Shown piece by piece: positions 16,132 through 26,389 of a stretch of DNA of 64,000 nt. The notes below the pieces were generated by a model. That model saw nothing but the letters and a program-made list of their open reading frames with translations. It was not told the DNA's origin and made no database searches. The translations under genes and the position numbers were made by a program. The stretch comes from Mycobacterium botniense. Its GTDB lineage: Bacteria > Actinomycetota > Actinomycetes > Mycobacteriales > Mycobacteriaceae. Location: positions 1,674,001-1,738,000 of the forward strand of contig NZ_BLKW01000002.1 of the NCBI RefSeq assembly GCF_010723305.1, written 5' to 3'. Position 1 is the stretch's first letter. Each line of letters starts with the position of its first letter.

Positions 16132-17043
16132 ATGGGAATGGGGTTGGTTGACGACCGGGTGGTCATCGTCACCGGAGCGGGCCGCGGCATCGGCCGGGCG
16201 CACGCGCTGGCGTTCGCCGCCGAAGGGGCGCGCGTGGTGGTCAACGACATCGGTGTTGCGCTGGACGGGACCGGTGGCGGTGAGCGCAGTCCGGCGCAGG
16301 CGGTTGTCGAGGAGATCAGAGCCGCGGGCGGAGAAGCCGTCGCCAACGGGGACGATGTCGCCGACTGGGACGGTGCGCAGAACTTGATCCACACCGCGGT
16401 CGACACCTTCGGCCGGCTGGACGTGCTGGTGAACAACGCCGGTTTCATCCGCGACCGGATGCTGGCCAATACCAGCGAAGACGAGTGGGACGCCGTCATC
16501 CGGGTGCATCTGAAGGGACACTTCGCGCCGCTGCGGCATGCCGCGGCCTACTGGCGCGGCTTGGTCAAAGCCGGTGAGGCGGTAGACGCCCGGATCATCA
16601 ACACCAGTTCGGCGGCGGGTCTGCAGGGCAGCGTCGGGCAGGGCAATTATTCGGCAGCCAAGGCCGGCATCGCCGCACTGACTTTGGTGGCCGCCGCTGA
16701 ATTGGGCCGCTATGGGGTCACGGTGAACGCCATCGCCCCGGCGGCGCGGACGCGTATGACTGAGAAGGTTTTCGCCGAGACCATGGCCAAGCCCGACGGG
16801 GGATTCGACGCCATGGCTCCGGAAAACGTTTCGCCGCTCGTGGTTTGGCTGGGAAGCACCGAATCCGGTGACGTGACAGGCAAAGTATTCGAGGTCGAGG
16901 GCGGGCTGATCCGGGTCGCCGAGGGCTGGGCCCATGGGCCGCAGGTTGACAAGGGTGCGCGCTGGGATCCCGCCGAACTGGGTGCGGTAGTTCGCGACTT
17001 GCTGGCTAAGGCGCGCCCACCGGTTCCGGTGTACGGGATGTGA
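16132..17043 (+). CDS. SDR-family oxidoreductase (Rv3548c-like), Hsd4/MFE-2 type
   Basis: This 303-residue short-chain dehydrogenase has TGAGRGIGRAHALAFAAEGA near 14-33, NNAGFIRDRML and YSAAKAGIAAL. The pattern, including VVVNDIG and the C-terminal tail ending VPVYGM, is that of hydroxyacyl-CoA dehydrogenase domains of type-2 multifunctional enzymes. It is related to the hsd4A product at 60326. It is cotranscribed with the SDR gene at 15346 under KstR2. Two ATGs (16132, 16138) are possible starts. A role in a 3-hydroxyacyl-CoA oxidation of ring-derived intermediates is inferred. Confidence 0.87.
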   Translation: MGMGLVDDRVVIVTGAGRGIGRAHALAFAAEGARVVVNDIGVALDGTGGGERSPAQAVVEEIRAAGGEAVANGDDVADWDGAQNLIHTAVDTFGRLDVLVNNAGFIRDRMLANTSEDEWDAVIRVHLKGHFAPLRHAAAYWRGLVKAGEAVDARIINTSSAAGLQGSVGQGNYSAAKAGIAALTLVAAAELGRYGVTVNAIAPAARTRMTEKVFAETMAKPDGGFDAMAPENVSPLVVWLGSTESGDVTGKVFEVEGGLIRVAEGWAHGPQVDKGARWDPAELGAVVRDLLAKARPPVPVYGM

Positions 17044-17289
17044 GATTCGCAGGCCGCGCCAGATTCGCCAAGGTCCTCCAAAACGGCAAGTGGCCTCATC
17101 GGAGGCAGGATCTCATCGGTGCCAGTCACTTGCTGCGGGCCGAATTCTTTAGCGGTGGGTTTGCGGTCACCGTTCGCCCGAATGTCCCTGTTTTCCGGAG
17201 TTCGCCCACGGGTGAGCAGAAGCTCATGTCGTCGGCGGCCGGGCAAACACAGCCGGCGTAGTGAGCCTCACCCAGGTCTGTCGGCCAGG

Positions 17290-17308
17290 TTAGCTTAGAC
17301 TGTGCTAA
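17290..17308. promoter_or_regulatory. Possible IdeR iron box
   Basis: TTAGCTTAGACTGTGCTAA matches 14 of 19 positions of the IdeR consensus as I recall it (TTAGGTTAGGCTAACCTAA), including the TTAG and CTAA ends. It ends 25 bp before the GTG of the gene at 17334. The downstream genes encode a Bfd-like ferredoxin and a Fe/Mn transporter, which makes iron control plausible. Other metal repressors are not excluded. Confidence 0.45.
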
Positions 17309-17333
17309 GTCATATGGGGTTAGACTTCGCTCT

Positions 17334-18020
17334 GTGCGACGTGTCCAGCCCCGCGGTGATTCGGAGAGGTCCGGCACGGGAAACACCGATCAGCGAGCTG
17401 ACTTGCGCTCCCTTGTCTTGGCCGCGTCCTATCGCGTACCGGATGTCGAGCGGGTCTGGTCGTTGATCGGGGAAGGACGCTCACCGTTGGTCGGCCTCGG
17501 AGCGCGTTTCGTAGTCCTCTACACGTCGATCAACGAGCCAGGCCGGGTACTGGTGACAATCGGTATCCGACATCGCACGTCGGTCCGGGAACTGTTGCGC
17601 TCGCCCGAGGTGTTCGAATGGTTCGACCTCATCGGGGTCGACGATATACCGGCGATATTCGCCGGTGAGGTGTTGCAGAAGATCAACCTGGTGTCTCCTG
17701 AGGCGGAGACCGTCCCTCCCGGGGTGATTATCGGTGCGATCTCGGCTGTCGGTGACGTCCCTGAACTGATGACGAAGGTGTACGACGGCCTCGACCGATT
17801 CCGGGACGCCGGGGTGCGCAAGGTCTGGATCTATCAGGCCTTCGACGACCAGCAGGAAGTGATGACACTGATGGAGCTCGACAGCGTGTTCAGCGCGCAG
17901 CGGTGGATCGACCAGCCCGATGAGGCCGCGGAATGGATGGCGGGAGCCGGGATGGGGGTGTATCCGGGCCTTTTCGTTGGACAGTTGGCCCATATCATGC
18001 GCGCCGAGGCGATTCGGTGA
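17334..18020 (+). CDS. Conserved hypothetical protein
   Basis: I do not recognise this 228-residue protein. The N-terminal 25 residues are polar and poorly ordered. The body has two similar stretches that could each be a small alpha/beta (dimeric ferredoxin-like) unit: VLVTIGIRHRTSVRELLRSPEVFEWFD and GVIIGAISAVGDVPELMTKVYDGLDRF broken by a proline-rich linker. It has no signal peptide, membrane segment or metal-binding Cys cluster. It starts at GTG after the possible IdeR box, and the Bfd-like gene begins 12 bp after its stop, so the two are probably cotranscribed. Confidence 0.65.
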   Translation: MRRVQPRGDSERSGTGNTDQRADLRSLVLAASYRVPDVERVWSLIGEGRSPLVGLGARFVVLYTSINEPGRVLVTIGIRHRTSVRELLRSPEVFEWFDLIGVDDIPAIFAGEVLQKINLVSPEAETVPPGVIIGAISAVGDVPELMTKVYDGLDRFRDAGVRKVWIYQAFDDQQEVMTLMELDSVFSAQRWIDQPDEAAEWMAGAGMGVYPGLFVGQLAHIMRAEAIR

Positions 18021-18032
18021 GGGGATGTGCTG

Positions 18033-18281
18033 ATGTTCGTGTGTCTGTGTGTCGGGGTCACCAGCCAGACTGTCGCCGAGGCCGTCGCCGCCGGTGCGTC
18101 CACGTCCAAACAGGTTGCTGCGATCTGCGGTGCAGGTAGCGAGTGCGGACGTTGCCGGCGCACCGTACGGGCCATTATCGCAGCCGCGTCGAACCCGACT
18201 TCGACCCGCCCAGCGAGTCAAAGCATCCGGATCAGCACATCACCGACCCGATTGGTTGATTGGCCCGCGTCCCGGTATTAG
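18033..18281 (+). CDS. Bfd-like [2Fe-2S] ferredoxin
   Basis: The product is 82 residues. C4 and C6 (VCLCVGV) with C38 and C41 (ECGRC) give the CxC...CxxC [2Fe-2S] pattern of bacterioferritin-associated ferredoxin, which reduces and releases iron stored in bacterioferritin. The family is usually 60-75 residues; the last 30 residues here are a Ser/Thr-rich tail with no domain. I prefer the ATG at 18033 to the GTG at 18027 because AGGGG lies about 9 bp upstream. No bacterioferritin gene is in the window. Confidence 0.8.
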   Translation: MFVCLCVGVTSQTVAEAVAAGASTSKQVAAICGAGSECGRCRRTVRAIIAAASNPTSTRPASQSIRISTSPTRLVDWPASRY

Positions 18282-18421
18282 CCTGCGCGTCAGCGGCTCT
18301 GCAAGATTTACCCGCGGGGTGAAACGATATCTCACCGGGTGGTGAAAGCTAAACCTGTGCAGTTGCTTCGACATTCCTCAGCGATCGTGCGGTCGAGAGC
18401 CGGGTGAGATTAGATAGCGGC

Positions 18422-19156
18422 ATGGCCCAGCCAGCTACTCGTCCGCCGTCGTCACCAGAACAGCTGCCGCACGACTTCGATCACGTCCACTCCGATGTCA
18501 GCGGTGGCTGGTTGCGCGCAGCCACGTTTGGTGCCATGGATGGTCTGGTCAGCAATACCGCCCTGATTGCCGGTGTCGCCGCAAGTGCCAGCGCTGATGT
18601 CATCGTCGTCAGCGGGTTCGCCGGTCTGCTGGCCGGGGCGTTCTCAATGGCACTAGGCGAATACACGTCGGTGACTACGGCCAATGAGCAGATCGACGCG
18701 GAAGTCGCCGTCGAGCGTCGCGCCTTTTCGGTTCATCCTGACGCCGAACGCGCCGAGCTCGTCGATATGCTCGTGCAGCTCGGCATGACCAAGCAGACCG
18801 CGCAGCGCGCCAGCGACGAAATTCACCGGAACGAAGATAGCGCGGTCAACTTCCATTTGGCGCTGGAGATCGGGGTCGATCCGCGGGAGAAACCCTCAGC
18901 CCGGTTGGCCGCGATCTCCTCGTTTGTGATGTTTGCCATCGGCGCGGTCATCCCGCTGATTCCCTACCTCCTCGGTTATGACTGTCTATGGGCGGGGCTG
19001 GTGTGTGCCGCCGTCGGCCAGGTGACCGCAGGTGCTCTGGCAGCCCGGTTCACAGGCAAATCGGCGTGGTGGGCCGCGCTGCGGCAGTTGACTTTTGGCG
19101 CTGTCGCCGTCGCCGCCACATACCACACCGGTTGGCTGGTCGCTAACCTGCTCTGA
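18422..19156 (+). CDS. VIT1/CCC1-family Fe2+/Mn2+ transporter
   Basis: This 244-residue membrane protein has DGLVSNTALIAGVAAS in the first membrane helix and FAGLLAGAFSMALGEYTSV in the second, the signatures of the VIT family (DUF125). A hydrophilic stretch of about 90 residues (near 85-165) with many Glu, the expected cytoplasmic metal-binding region, is followed by three hydrophobic helices ending at the C-terminus. The family removes excess iron or manganese from the cytosol. A GTG at 18404 could extend it by six residues. It is convergent with the multicopper oxidase gene. Confidence 0.85.
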   Translation: MAQPATRPPSSPEQLPHDFDHVHSDVSGGWLRAATFGAMDGLVSNTALIAGVAASASADVIVVSGFAGLLAGAFSMALGEYTSVTTANEQIDAEVAVERRAFSVHPDAERAELVDMLVQLGMTKQTAQRASDEIHRNEDSAVNFHLALEIGVDPREKPSARLAAISSFVMFAIGAVIPLIPYLLGYDCLWAGLVCAAVGQVTAGALAARFTGKSAWWAALRQLTFGAVAVAATYHTGWLVANLL

Positions 19157-19176
19157 CAGCTCTGCTGAGCGCAGGT

Positions 19177-20661
19177 TCAGGTGCAGTTGATCAATGCCAT
19201 GAAACCAAAGTCCATATGTGATTGCTTATGGCAGTGAAACAGGGACAGGCCCGGCTGGTTGGCGGTGAAGTCGATGGCCAGTGCCTGGTAGGCGCCGAGC
19301 ATGACGACATCTTTACGGACTCCGGATGTGGGGGTGCCGGCGATGTGGGTGATCTCGAAGGTCGTTCGGTGCAGATGGATTGGGTGGTTGTTCTCGGTGG
19401 CGTTGCTCACGCGCAGGCGGTAGCGCTTGCCGCGCTCGACCTCGAATCGTGGTTGGCCGGTCTTCGCAGAGAAGCTCTGGCCGTTGATCGTCCACACGTT
19501 GAAGCCTTTGTCGGCGTCTGTTTTGCGTTCGATCATCATGTCGAACACGTGGTCAGGCGGGGGCGGGTTGCCGTCCGGCGCGCCGAACACCCGGTAGTCC
19601 CAGATAAACGGCGGCGGCGGAATCCATTGCGGCGGACCGGTCTGGCCGGCGTATTCGACAACGACACCCATGCCGCGGCGCTGGGCGTCCTCGTTGATGT
19701 CGCCGAGCACCCACACGCCCGGGGTGTTCATCTCGACCAGGGCCGAGATGCGTTCGGCGGCACTAAGCCACAGCACCGGAACACGGGCGGGTGTGGGCAC
19801 CGGGTTGCCGTCGAGCGCGACGACGGTGAAGGTGTGCCCAGGCAGCGCAAGGCCCCGGGTCTGGGTCGCGCTGGCGTTGAGCAGCTGCAGCAACACCCGC
19901 TCACCCGGCTTGACCCGGATGGGGTCACCGTGGCCGAGCTCGCGGCCGTTGATCGCCAGGGTGGTGTACTCGAGGTCGAAGCCCGGCGGCAGACCGCGCG
20001 CTCGCGCCTGGGCGATGGCGGCCTCACCGCGGGCGCGCAGTTGCGGAATCGGGGCGCCGGCCAGGTAGGGGGTCCCCATGTCGCCGGAGCGGTCCAGGAA
20101 GGGTTCGAACTCCTTGAGGGTTAAGAAAACCTCGCGGTCATAGCGCCCCGGGTTGTGTTTCGGTTCGATGTAGACGGGTCCGGCCTGGCCGTTGTAGGTT
20201 CCCAGGCTCAGATCGTCGCCTGCGACCAGATGGGTGTGGTAGTAGCGTAAGCCGGGCGGGCCCGGCACAAACGCCACCCGCCGCATGCCGTGCGCGGGTA
20301 TATAGGGGGTGCCTTCCTCGGCTGCGCCGTCAACATCGGCAGGCAGCGTTTGGCCATGCCAGTGCAGCTGTTCTGGGGTGTCGGTGTCGTTGTAGATGTC
20401 GACCACCACAGGCTTACCCTCGGTGAACCGCAGCAGCGGGCCGGGGAACTGATCGTTATAGAGGCGGGTCGATACCACTCGATCTGGGGCCAGCTCCACC
20501 AACCCGGTGCCGATACGCACCGTGTAATCCGCCTTGCCACCGGGGGGTTGCGCCGGCGGCGTGCGCTGACACGAGGTGCTGGTGGTGATGCCGGCGATAG
20601 CGGCTCCCCCGACCACTGCCGCACCGCCAAGCTTAAGGAACTCCCGCCGTGCGACCTTCAT
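19177..20661 (-). CDS. Tat-exported multicopper oxidase
   Basis: This 494-residue three-domain cupredoxin protein begins with RREFLKLGG and a hydrophobic stretch, a twin-arginine signal. A Cys at 31 in TSTSC could be a weak lipobox. Copper ligands are clear: LHWHG (H100, H102), YYHTHL, HPIHLH, and the final HCHKQSHMDFGFM with the type-1 Cys at 477. Related mycobacterial enzymes such as MmcO oxidise Cu(I) or Fe(II) outside the membrane. It lies next to iron genes but is transcribed toward them, so it is not in their operon. Confidence 0.9.
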   Translation of the reverse strand: MKVARREFLKLGGAAVVGGAAIAGITTSTSCQRTPPAQPPGGKADYTVRIGTGLVELAPDRVVSTRLYNDQFPGPLLRFTEGKPVVVDIYNDTDTPEQLHWHGQTLPADVDGAAEEGTPYIPAHGMRRVAFVPGPPGLRYYHTHLVAGDDLSLGTYNGQAGPVYIEPKHNPGRYDREVFLTLKEFEPFLDRSGDMGTPYLAGAPIPQLRARGEAAIAQARARGLPPGFDLEYTTLAINGRELGHGDPIRVKPGERVLLQLLNASATQTRGLALPGHTFTVVALDGNPVPTPARVPVLWLSAAERISALVEMNTPGVWVLGDINEDAQRRGMGVVVEYAGQTGPPQWIPPPPFIWDYRVFGAPDGNPPPPDHVFDMMIERKTDADKGFNVWTINGQSFSAKTGQPRFEVERGKRYRLRVSNATENNHPIHLHRTTFEITHIAGTPTSGVRKDVVMLGAYQALAIDFTANQPGLSLFHCHKQSHMDFGFMALINCT

Positions 20662-20720
20662 GGCCGGCGCGTACCTCCCGGATGTGGGCCCAGATCACAG
20701 TATCGGGAGAGCACTCTAAA

Positions 20721-22751
<2,031 letters not shown>

Positions 22752-22752
22752 C

Positions 22753-22766
22753 TAGAACACGTTTCA
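22753..22766. promoter_or_regulatory. KstR operator proximal to fadA5
   Basis: TAGAACACGTTTCA fits TnnAACnnGTTnnA at all fixed positions. It lies 10 bp upstream of the fadA5 ATG. Confidence 0.88.
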
Positions 22767-22831
22767 TTAGTCTGACAAGCGACGATGCGTTGGCGCCTTT
22801 TGTCTGCGGTAAACGCATGTTTTACTGGCAC

Positions 22832-22845
22832 TAGAACACGTTGTA
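22832..22845. promoter_or_regulatory. KstR operator proximal to cyp125
   Basis: TAGAACACGTTGTA fits TnnAACnnGTTnnA exactly. It ends 15 bp before the cyp125 ATG, just upstream of the GAGGAG ribosome-binding site. Confidence 0.9.
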
Positions 22846-22860
22846 TTGAGGAGTGCACCG

Positions 22861-24138
22861 ATGGCTGTGCCCGCGAAGGGCCCCGTTGCGGGGCCTAGTC
22901 TGCCACCCGGGTTCGACTTCACCGATCCTGACATCTACGTCGAACGGTTACCCGTCGACGAGTTTGCCGAGGTGCGCAAGGCGGCGCCGATCTGCTGGAT
23001 AGAGCAACCCCCTGGCAAGGGCGGGGGCTTCCATGACGGCGGCTACTGGGCGATCACCAAGCACAAAGACGTCAAAGAGGTGTCGCTGCGCAGCGACATC
23101 TTCTCCAGTTACGAGAACTGCGTGATTCCGCGCTTCAAAAACGACATCGCGCGCGACGACATCGACGTGCAGCGCTTCGTCATGCTCAACATGGACGCAC
23201 CGCATCACACCCGACTGCGCAAAATCATTTCCCGCGGGTTCACTCCGCGGGCGATCGGCCGCCTGCGTGACGAACTCAATGAGCGGGCTCAGAACATCGC
23301 CAAGGCGGCGGCGGCCAAGGGTTCCGGCGACTTCGTCGAACAGGTGTCCTGTGAGCTGCCGTTGCAGGCGATCGCGGGTCTGCTGGGAGTGCCGCAGCAG
23401 GACCGGGACAAGTTGTTCCGATGGTCTAACGAGATGACCGGTAACGAAGATCCCGAGTATGCCCACATCGACCCGAAGATGTCGTCGGCCGAATTGATCG
23501 CCTACGCGATGCAGATGGCCGAGGAACGGGCAAAGAACCCCGGCGATGACATTGTCACCCAACTGATTCAGGCTGATATCGATGGGGAGAAGCTTTCCGA
23601 CGACGAGTTCGGTTTCTTCGTGGTGATGCTCGCGGTGGCCGGTAATGAGACCACCCGCAACTCCATCACCCAGGGCATGATGGCCTTCACCGAGTTCCCC
23701 GACCAGTGGGAGCTGTTCAAACGGGAACGCCCGGTGACCGCCGCCGATGAGATCGTCCGATGGGCCACCCCGGTCACGTGTTTCCAGCGCACCGCGCTGC
23801 AGGATTATGAACTGTCCGGGGTGCAGATCAAAAAGGGGCAGCGGGTGGTGATGTTCTACCGCTCGGCCAACTTCGACGAGGACGTGTTCGAGGATCCCTA
23901 CCGCTTCAACATCCTGCGCAACCCCAACCCGCATGTGGGATTCGGCGGCACCGGAGCGCATTACTGCATCGGCGCCAACCTGGCCCGGATGACGATCGAG
24001 CTGATGTTCAATGCGATCGCCGATCACATGCCCGATCTGACGCCGATCTCCACACCGCAACGATTGCGCTCGGGCTGGCTGAACGGCATCAAACACTGGC
24101 AGGTCGACTACATTGGCCAGTGCCCGGTGGCTCACTAG
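22861..24138 (+). CDS. cyp125: Sterol C26/C27-oxidising cytochrome P450 CYP125
   Basis: The 425-residue P450 has the I-helix AGNETTRNS, the ExxR pair (EIVR) and the heme loop FGGTGAHYCIGANLAR with ligand C369. It oxidises the terminal methyl of cholesterol and cholest-4-en-3-one to the acid, starting side-chain degradation. The ATG at 22861 follows GAGGAGTGCACCG; an earlier ATG in frame at 22846 sits immediately after the KstR box and lacks a ribosome-binding site. It heads the cyp125-fadE28-fadE29-chsH2-chsH1-ltp2 operon. Confidence 0.96.
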   Translation: MAVPAKGPVAGPSLPPGFDFTDPDIYVERLPVDEFAEVRKAAPICWIEQPPGKGGGFHDGGYWAITKHKDVKEVSLRSDIFSSYENCVIPRFKNDIARDDIDVQRFVMLNMDAPHHTRLRKIISRGFTPRAIGRLRDELNERAQNIAKAAAAKGSGDFVEQVSCELPLQAIAGLLGVPQQDRDKLFRWSNEMTGNEDPEYAHIDPKMSSAELIAYAMQMAEERAKNPGDDIVTQLIQADIDGEKLSDDEFGFFVVMLAVAGNETTRNSITQGMMAFTEFPDQWELFKRERPVTAADEIVRWATPVTCFQRTALQDYELSGVQIKKGQRVVMFYRSANFDEDVFEDPYRFNILRNPNPHVGFGGTGAHYCIGANLARMTIELMFNAIADHMPDLTPISTPQRLRSGWLNGIKHWQVDYIGQCPVAH

Positions 24139-24173
24139 GCTGTACGACCCGCGATCGAGTCAGGAGGATTCGG

Positions 24174-25241
24174 GTGGACTTCACGCCTGGACCAGCGCAG
24201 CAGGCCGTCGCCGACGTGGTCAGCGCGGTGCTGGAGCGCGATTTTGGCTCGGCGACGACGCCCGCAGAGCAGGCGCGGAGTAATCAGGGGTCGGGCTGGG
24301 ACGCCCTCGTCACGGGAGGCGTGGCGGCGCTACCGCTGCCCGAACGCCTCGGCGGTGACGGTGTGGGTCTGCCGGAAGTCGCAACCGCTTTGACTGAGAT
24401 CGGCCGGCACGGTCTGATCAGTCCGGCGTTGGCTACCCTGGGCTTCGGTGTGGTGCCGTTGGTGGACCTGGCTTCCGGGGAGCAACAAGACCGGTTTTTG
24501 ACCGGTGTGGCCCAGGGCGGGCTGCTGACCGCGGCGCTCAACGAGCCGGGCGATGCGCTGCCCGACAACCCGGCGACGACGTTCGTTCACCGTAGGCTCT
24601 CCGGCACCAAAATCGGGGTTGCCTATGCGCAGCAAGCCGATTGGATGCTGGTGACCACCGACAGTGCTGTTGTCGTAGTGTCACCGACGGCCGATGGGGT
24701 GCAGCTGGTGCGCACGCCGACGTCTAACGGCAGCGACGAGTACGTGGTCAGGTTCACTGATGTGGTCATTCCTGAGGACCACGTCCTGGTCGGCGCCGAG
24801 TCGAGTCGGGTCAACCAGCTCGCGCTGGCCATGATCGGCGCCTATGCCGACGGCCTGGTAGCCGGCGCGCTGCGGCTGACCGCCGACTATGTGGCTAATC
24901 GGCATCAGTTCGGCAAACCGCTGTCGACATTCCAAACCGTCGCAGCCCAACTCGCCGAAGTCTATATCGCTTCTCGCACAATAGATCTGGTAGCGAAGTC
25001 GGTGATCTGGCGGCTGGCTGAGGGCCGCGATGCCGACGACGACCTGGACGTGCTCGGCTACTGGCTGACCGCGCAGGCACCGTCGGCGATGCAGATCTGC
25101 CATCACCTGCACGGCGGTATCGGTGTCGATATCACCTATCCCATGAGCCGGTACTACTCGACGATCAAGGACCTGACTCGGTTTCTTGGTGGGCCGTCAC
25201 ATCGTCTTGATCTGGTGGGAGCGCAATGTTCATCGACCTGA
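24174..25241 (+). CDS. fadE28: Acyl-CoA dehydrogenase subunit FadE28 (ChsE1)
   Basis: This 355-residue short-type acyl-CoA dehydrogenase has LPLPERLGGDGVGLPEV in the N-terminal domain and RHQFGKPLSTFQTVAAQLAE in the C-terminal one. ChsE1 and ChsE2 (FadE28/FadE29) form a heterotetramer that desaturates the 2'-propanoate side chain CoA thioester. It is about 16 residues longer than the H37Rv protein as I recall it, from an insertion near residue 24 (FGSATTPAEQARSNQ). The GTG at 24174 has a clear CAGGAGGA site. It overlaps fadE29 by 16 bp. Confidence 0.92.
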   Translation: MDFTPGPAQQAVADVVSAVLERDFGSATTPAEQARSNQGSGWDALVTGGVAALPLPERLGGDGVGLPEVATALTEIGRHGLISPALATLGFGVVPLVDLASGEQQDRFLTGVAQGGLLTAALNEPGDALPDNPATTFVHRRLSGTKIGVAYAQQADWMLVTTDSAVVVVSPTADGVQLVRTPTSNGSDEYVVRFTDVVIPEDHVLVGAESSRVNQLALAMIGAYADGLVAGALRLTADYVANRHQFGKPLSTFQTVAAQLAEVYIASRTIDLVAKSVIWRLAEGRDADDDLDVLGYWLTAQAPSAMQICHHLHGGIGVDITYPMSRYYSTIKDLTRFLGGPSHRLDLVGAQCSST

Positions 25242-26389
25242 CACCCGAACAGCGCGAGCTGCAAGCCGAACTACGGCAGTACTTCTCCAGCCTGCTCACA
25301 CCCGAAGAGGCAGAGGAGATGAAAACCGACCGGCATGGTAAGGCATACCAGGAAGTAGTCCGGCGCATGGGCCGCGACGGCTGGCTGGGTGTCGGCTGGC
25401 CGAAAGAGTATGGCGGCCGCGGTTTCGGTCCACTCGAGCAGCAGATCTTCGTCAACGAGGCGTCGCGGGCCGACGTGCAGCTGCCGTATGTGACACTGCA
25501 AACCGTCGGCCCAACCTTGCAGGTGTACGGCACGGAAGCCCAGAAGAAAAGGTTCCTGCCGGCGATTTTGGCCGGAGAAGTGCACTTCGCTATCGGCTAC
25601 ACCGAACCGGAGTCCGGCACCGACCTGGCGTCGCTGCGCACCACCGCTGTCCGTGACGGTGATCACTACATCGTCAACGGGCAGAAGATCTTCACCACCG
25701 GCGCGCACGAAGCCGACTACATCTGGCTGGCGTGCCGAACCGATCCGACCGCGCCCAAGCACAAAGGCATTTCGATCCTGATCGTCGATACTAAGGATCC
25801 CGGCTACTCGTGGACACCGATCATCACCAACGACGGCGCGCATCACACCAACGCGACCTACTACAGCGACGTGCGCGTGCCGGTGGACATGCTGGTCGGG
25901 CGGGAAAACGACGGGTGGCGGTTGATCACTACCCAGCTCAACCACGAGCGGGTGATGCTCGGCCCCGCCGGACGGGTCGCCGGCATTTACGACCGGGTGC
26001 GCGCCTGGGCGTCCACGCCGCGGGAGAACGGCGTCGCACCGATTGAGCACGCCGAGGTCCGGCGAGCGCTCGGCGAGATGCACGCCGTGTGGCGCATCAA
26101 CGAACTACTGAACTGGCAGGTGGCGGCCGCGGGGGAGACGATTGACGTCGCCGACGCCGCAGCCACCAAAGTATTCGCCACCGAACGCGCCCAGTCCGTG
26201 GGCCGGCTGGCCGAAGAGATTGTCGGCAGGTTCGGCAACCCTGCGGAGCCGGATACCGCCGAGCTACTGGAGTGGCTGGACGTGCAGACCAAACGCAATC
26301 TGGTCATCACCTTCGGGGGCGGTGTCAACGAGGTGATGCGCGAGATGATCGCGGCATCAGGGCTCAAGGTGCCAAGGGTGCCCCGATGA
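25226..26389 (+). CDS. fadE29: Acyl-CoA dehydrogenase subunit FadE29 (ChsE2)
   Basis: This 387-residue subunit carries the active site: YTEPESGTDLASLRTTAV near 125-142 and the base E241 in NHERVMLG. GGGVNEVMREMIAASGLK is the C-terminal FAD segment. It works with FadE28 on 3-oxo-4-pregnene-20-carboxyl-CoA. Its stop overlaps the chsH2 start (ATGA). Confidence 0.94.
   Translation: MFIDLTPEQRELQAELRQYFSSLLTPEEAEEMKTDRHGKAYQEVVRRMGRDGWLGVGWPKEYGGRGFGPLEQQIFVNEASRADVQLPYVTLQTVGPTLQVYGTEAQKKRFLPAILAGEVHFAIGYTEPESGTDLASLRTTAVRDGDHYIVNGQKIFTTGAHEADYIWLACRTDPTAPKHKGISILIVDTKDPGYSWTPIITNDGAHHTNATYYSDVRVPVDMLVGRENDGWRLITTQLNHERVMLGPAGRVAGIYDRVRAWASTPRENGVAPIEHAEVRRALGEMHAVWRINELLNWQVAAAGETIDVADAAATKVFATERAQSVGRLAEEIVGRFGNPAEPDTAELLEWLDVQTKRNLVITFGGGVNEVMREMIAASGLKVPRVPR

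Noticed and set aside
15790-16935. 381-codon minus-strand frame across two SDR genes
   Set aside because: It crosses the boundary of two well-defined plus-strand SDR genes and has shadow composition.
18311-18340. GGGGTGA...TCACCGGG as an operator upstream of the VIT gene
   Set aside because: The arms are short and GC-rich and do not match a metal-responsive site I know. It is as likely to be chance in this base composition.
22948-24135. 395-codon minus-strand frame antisense to cyp125
   Set aside because: It is the reverse shadow of a gene with heme-loop and I-helix motifs; the translation resembles no protein family.
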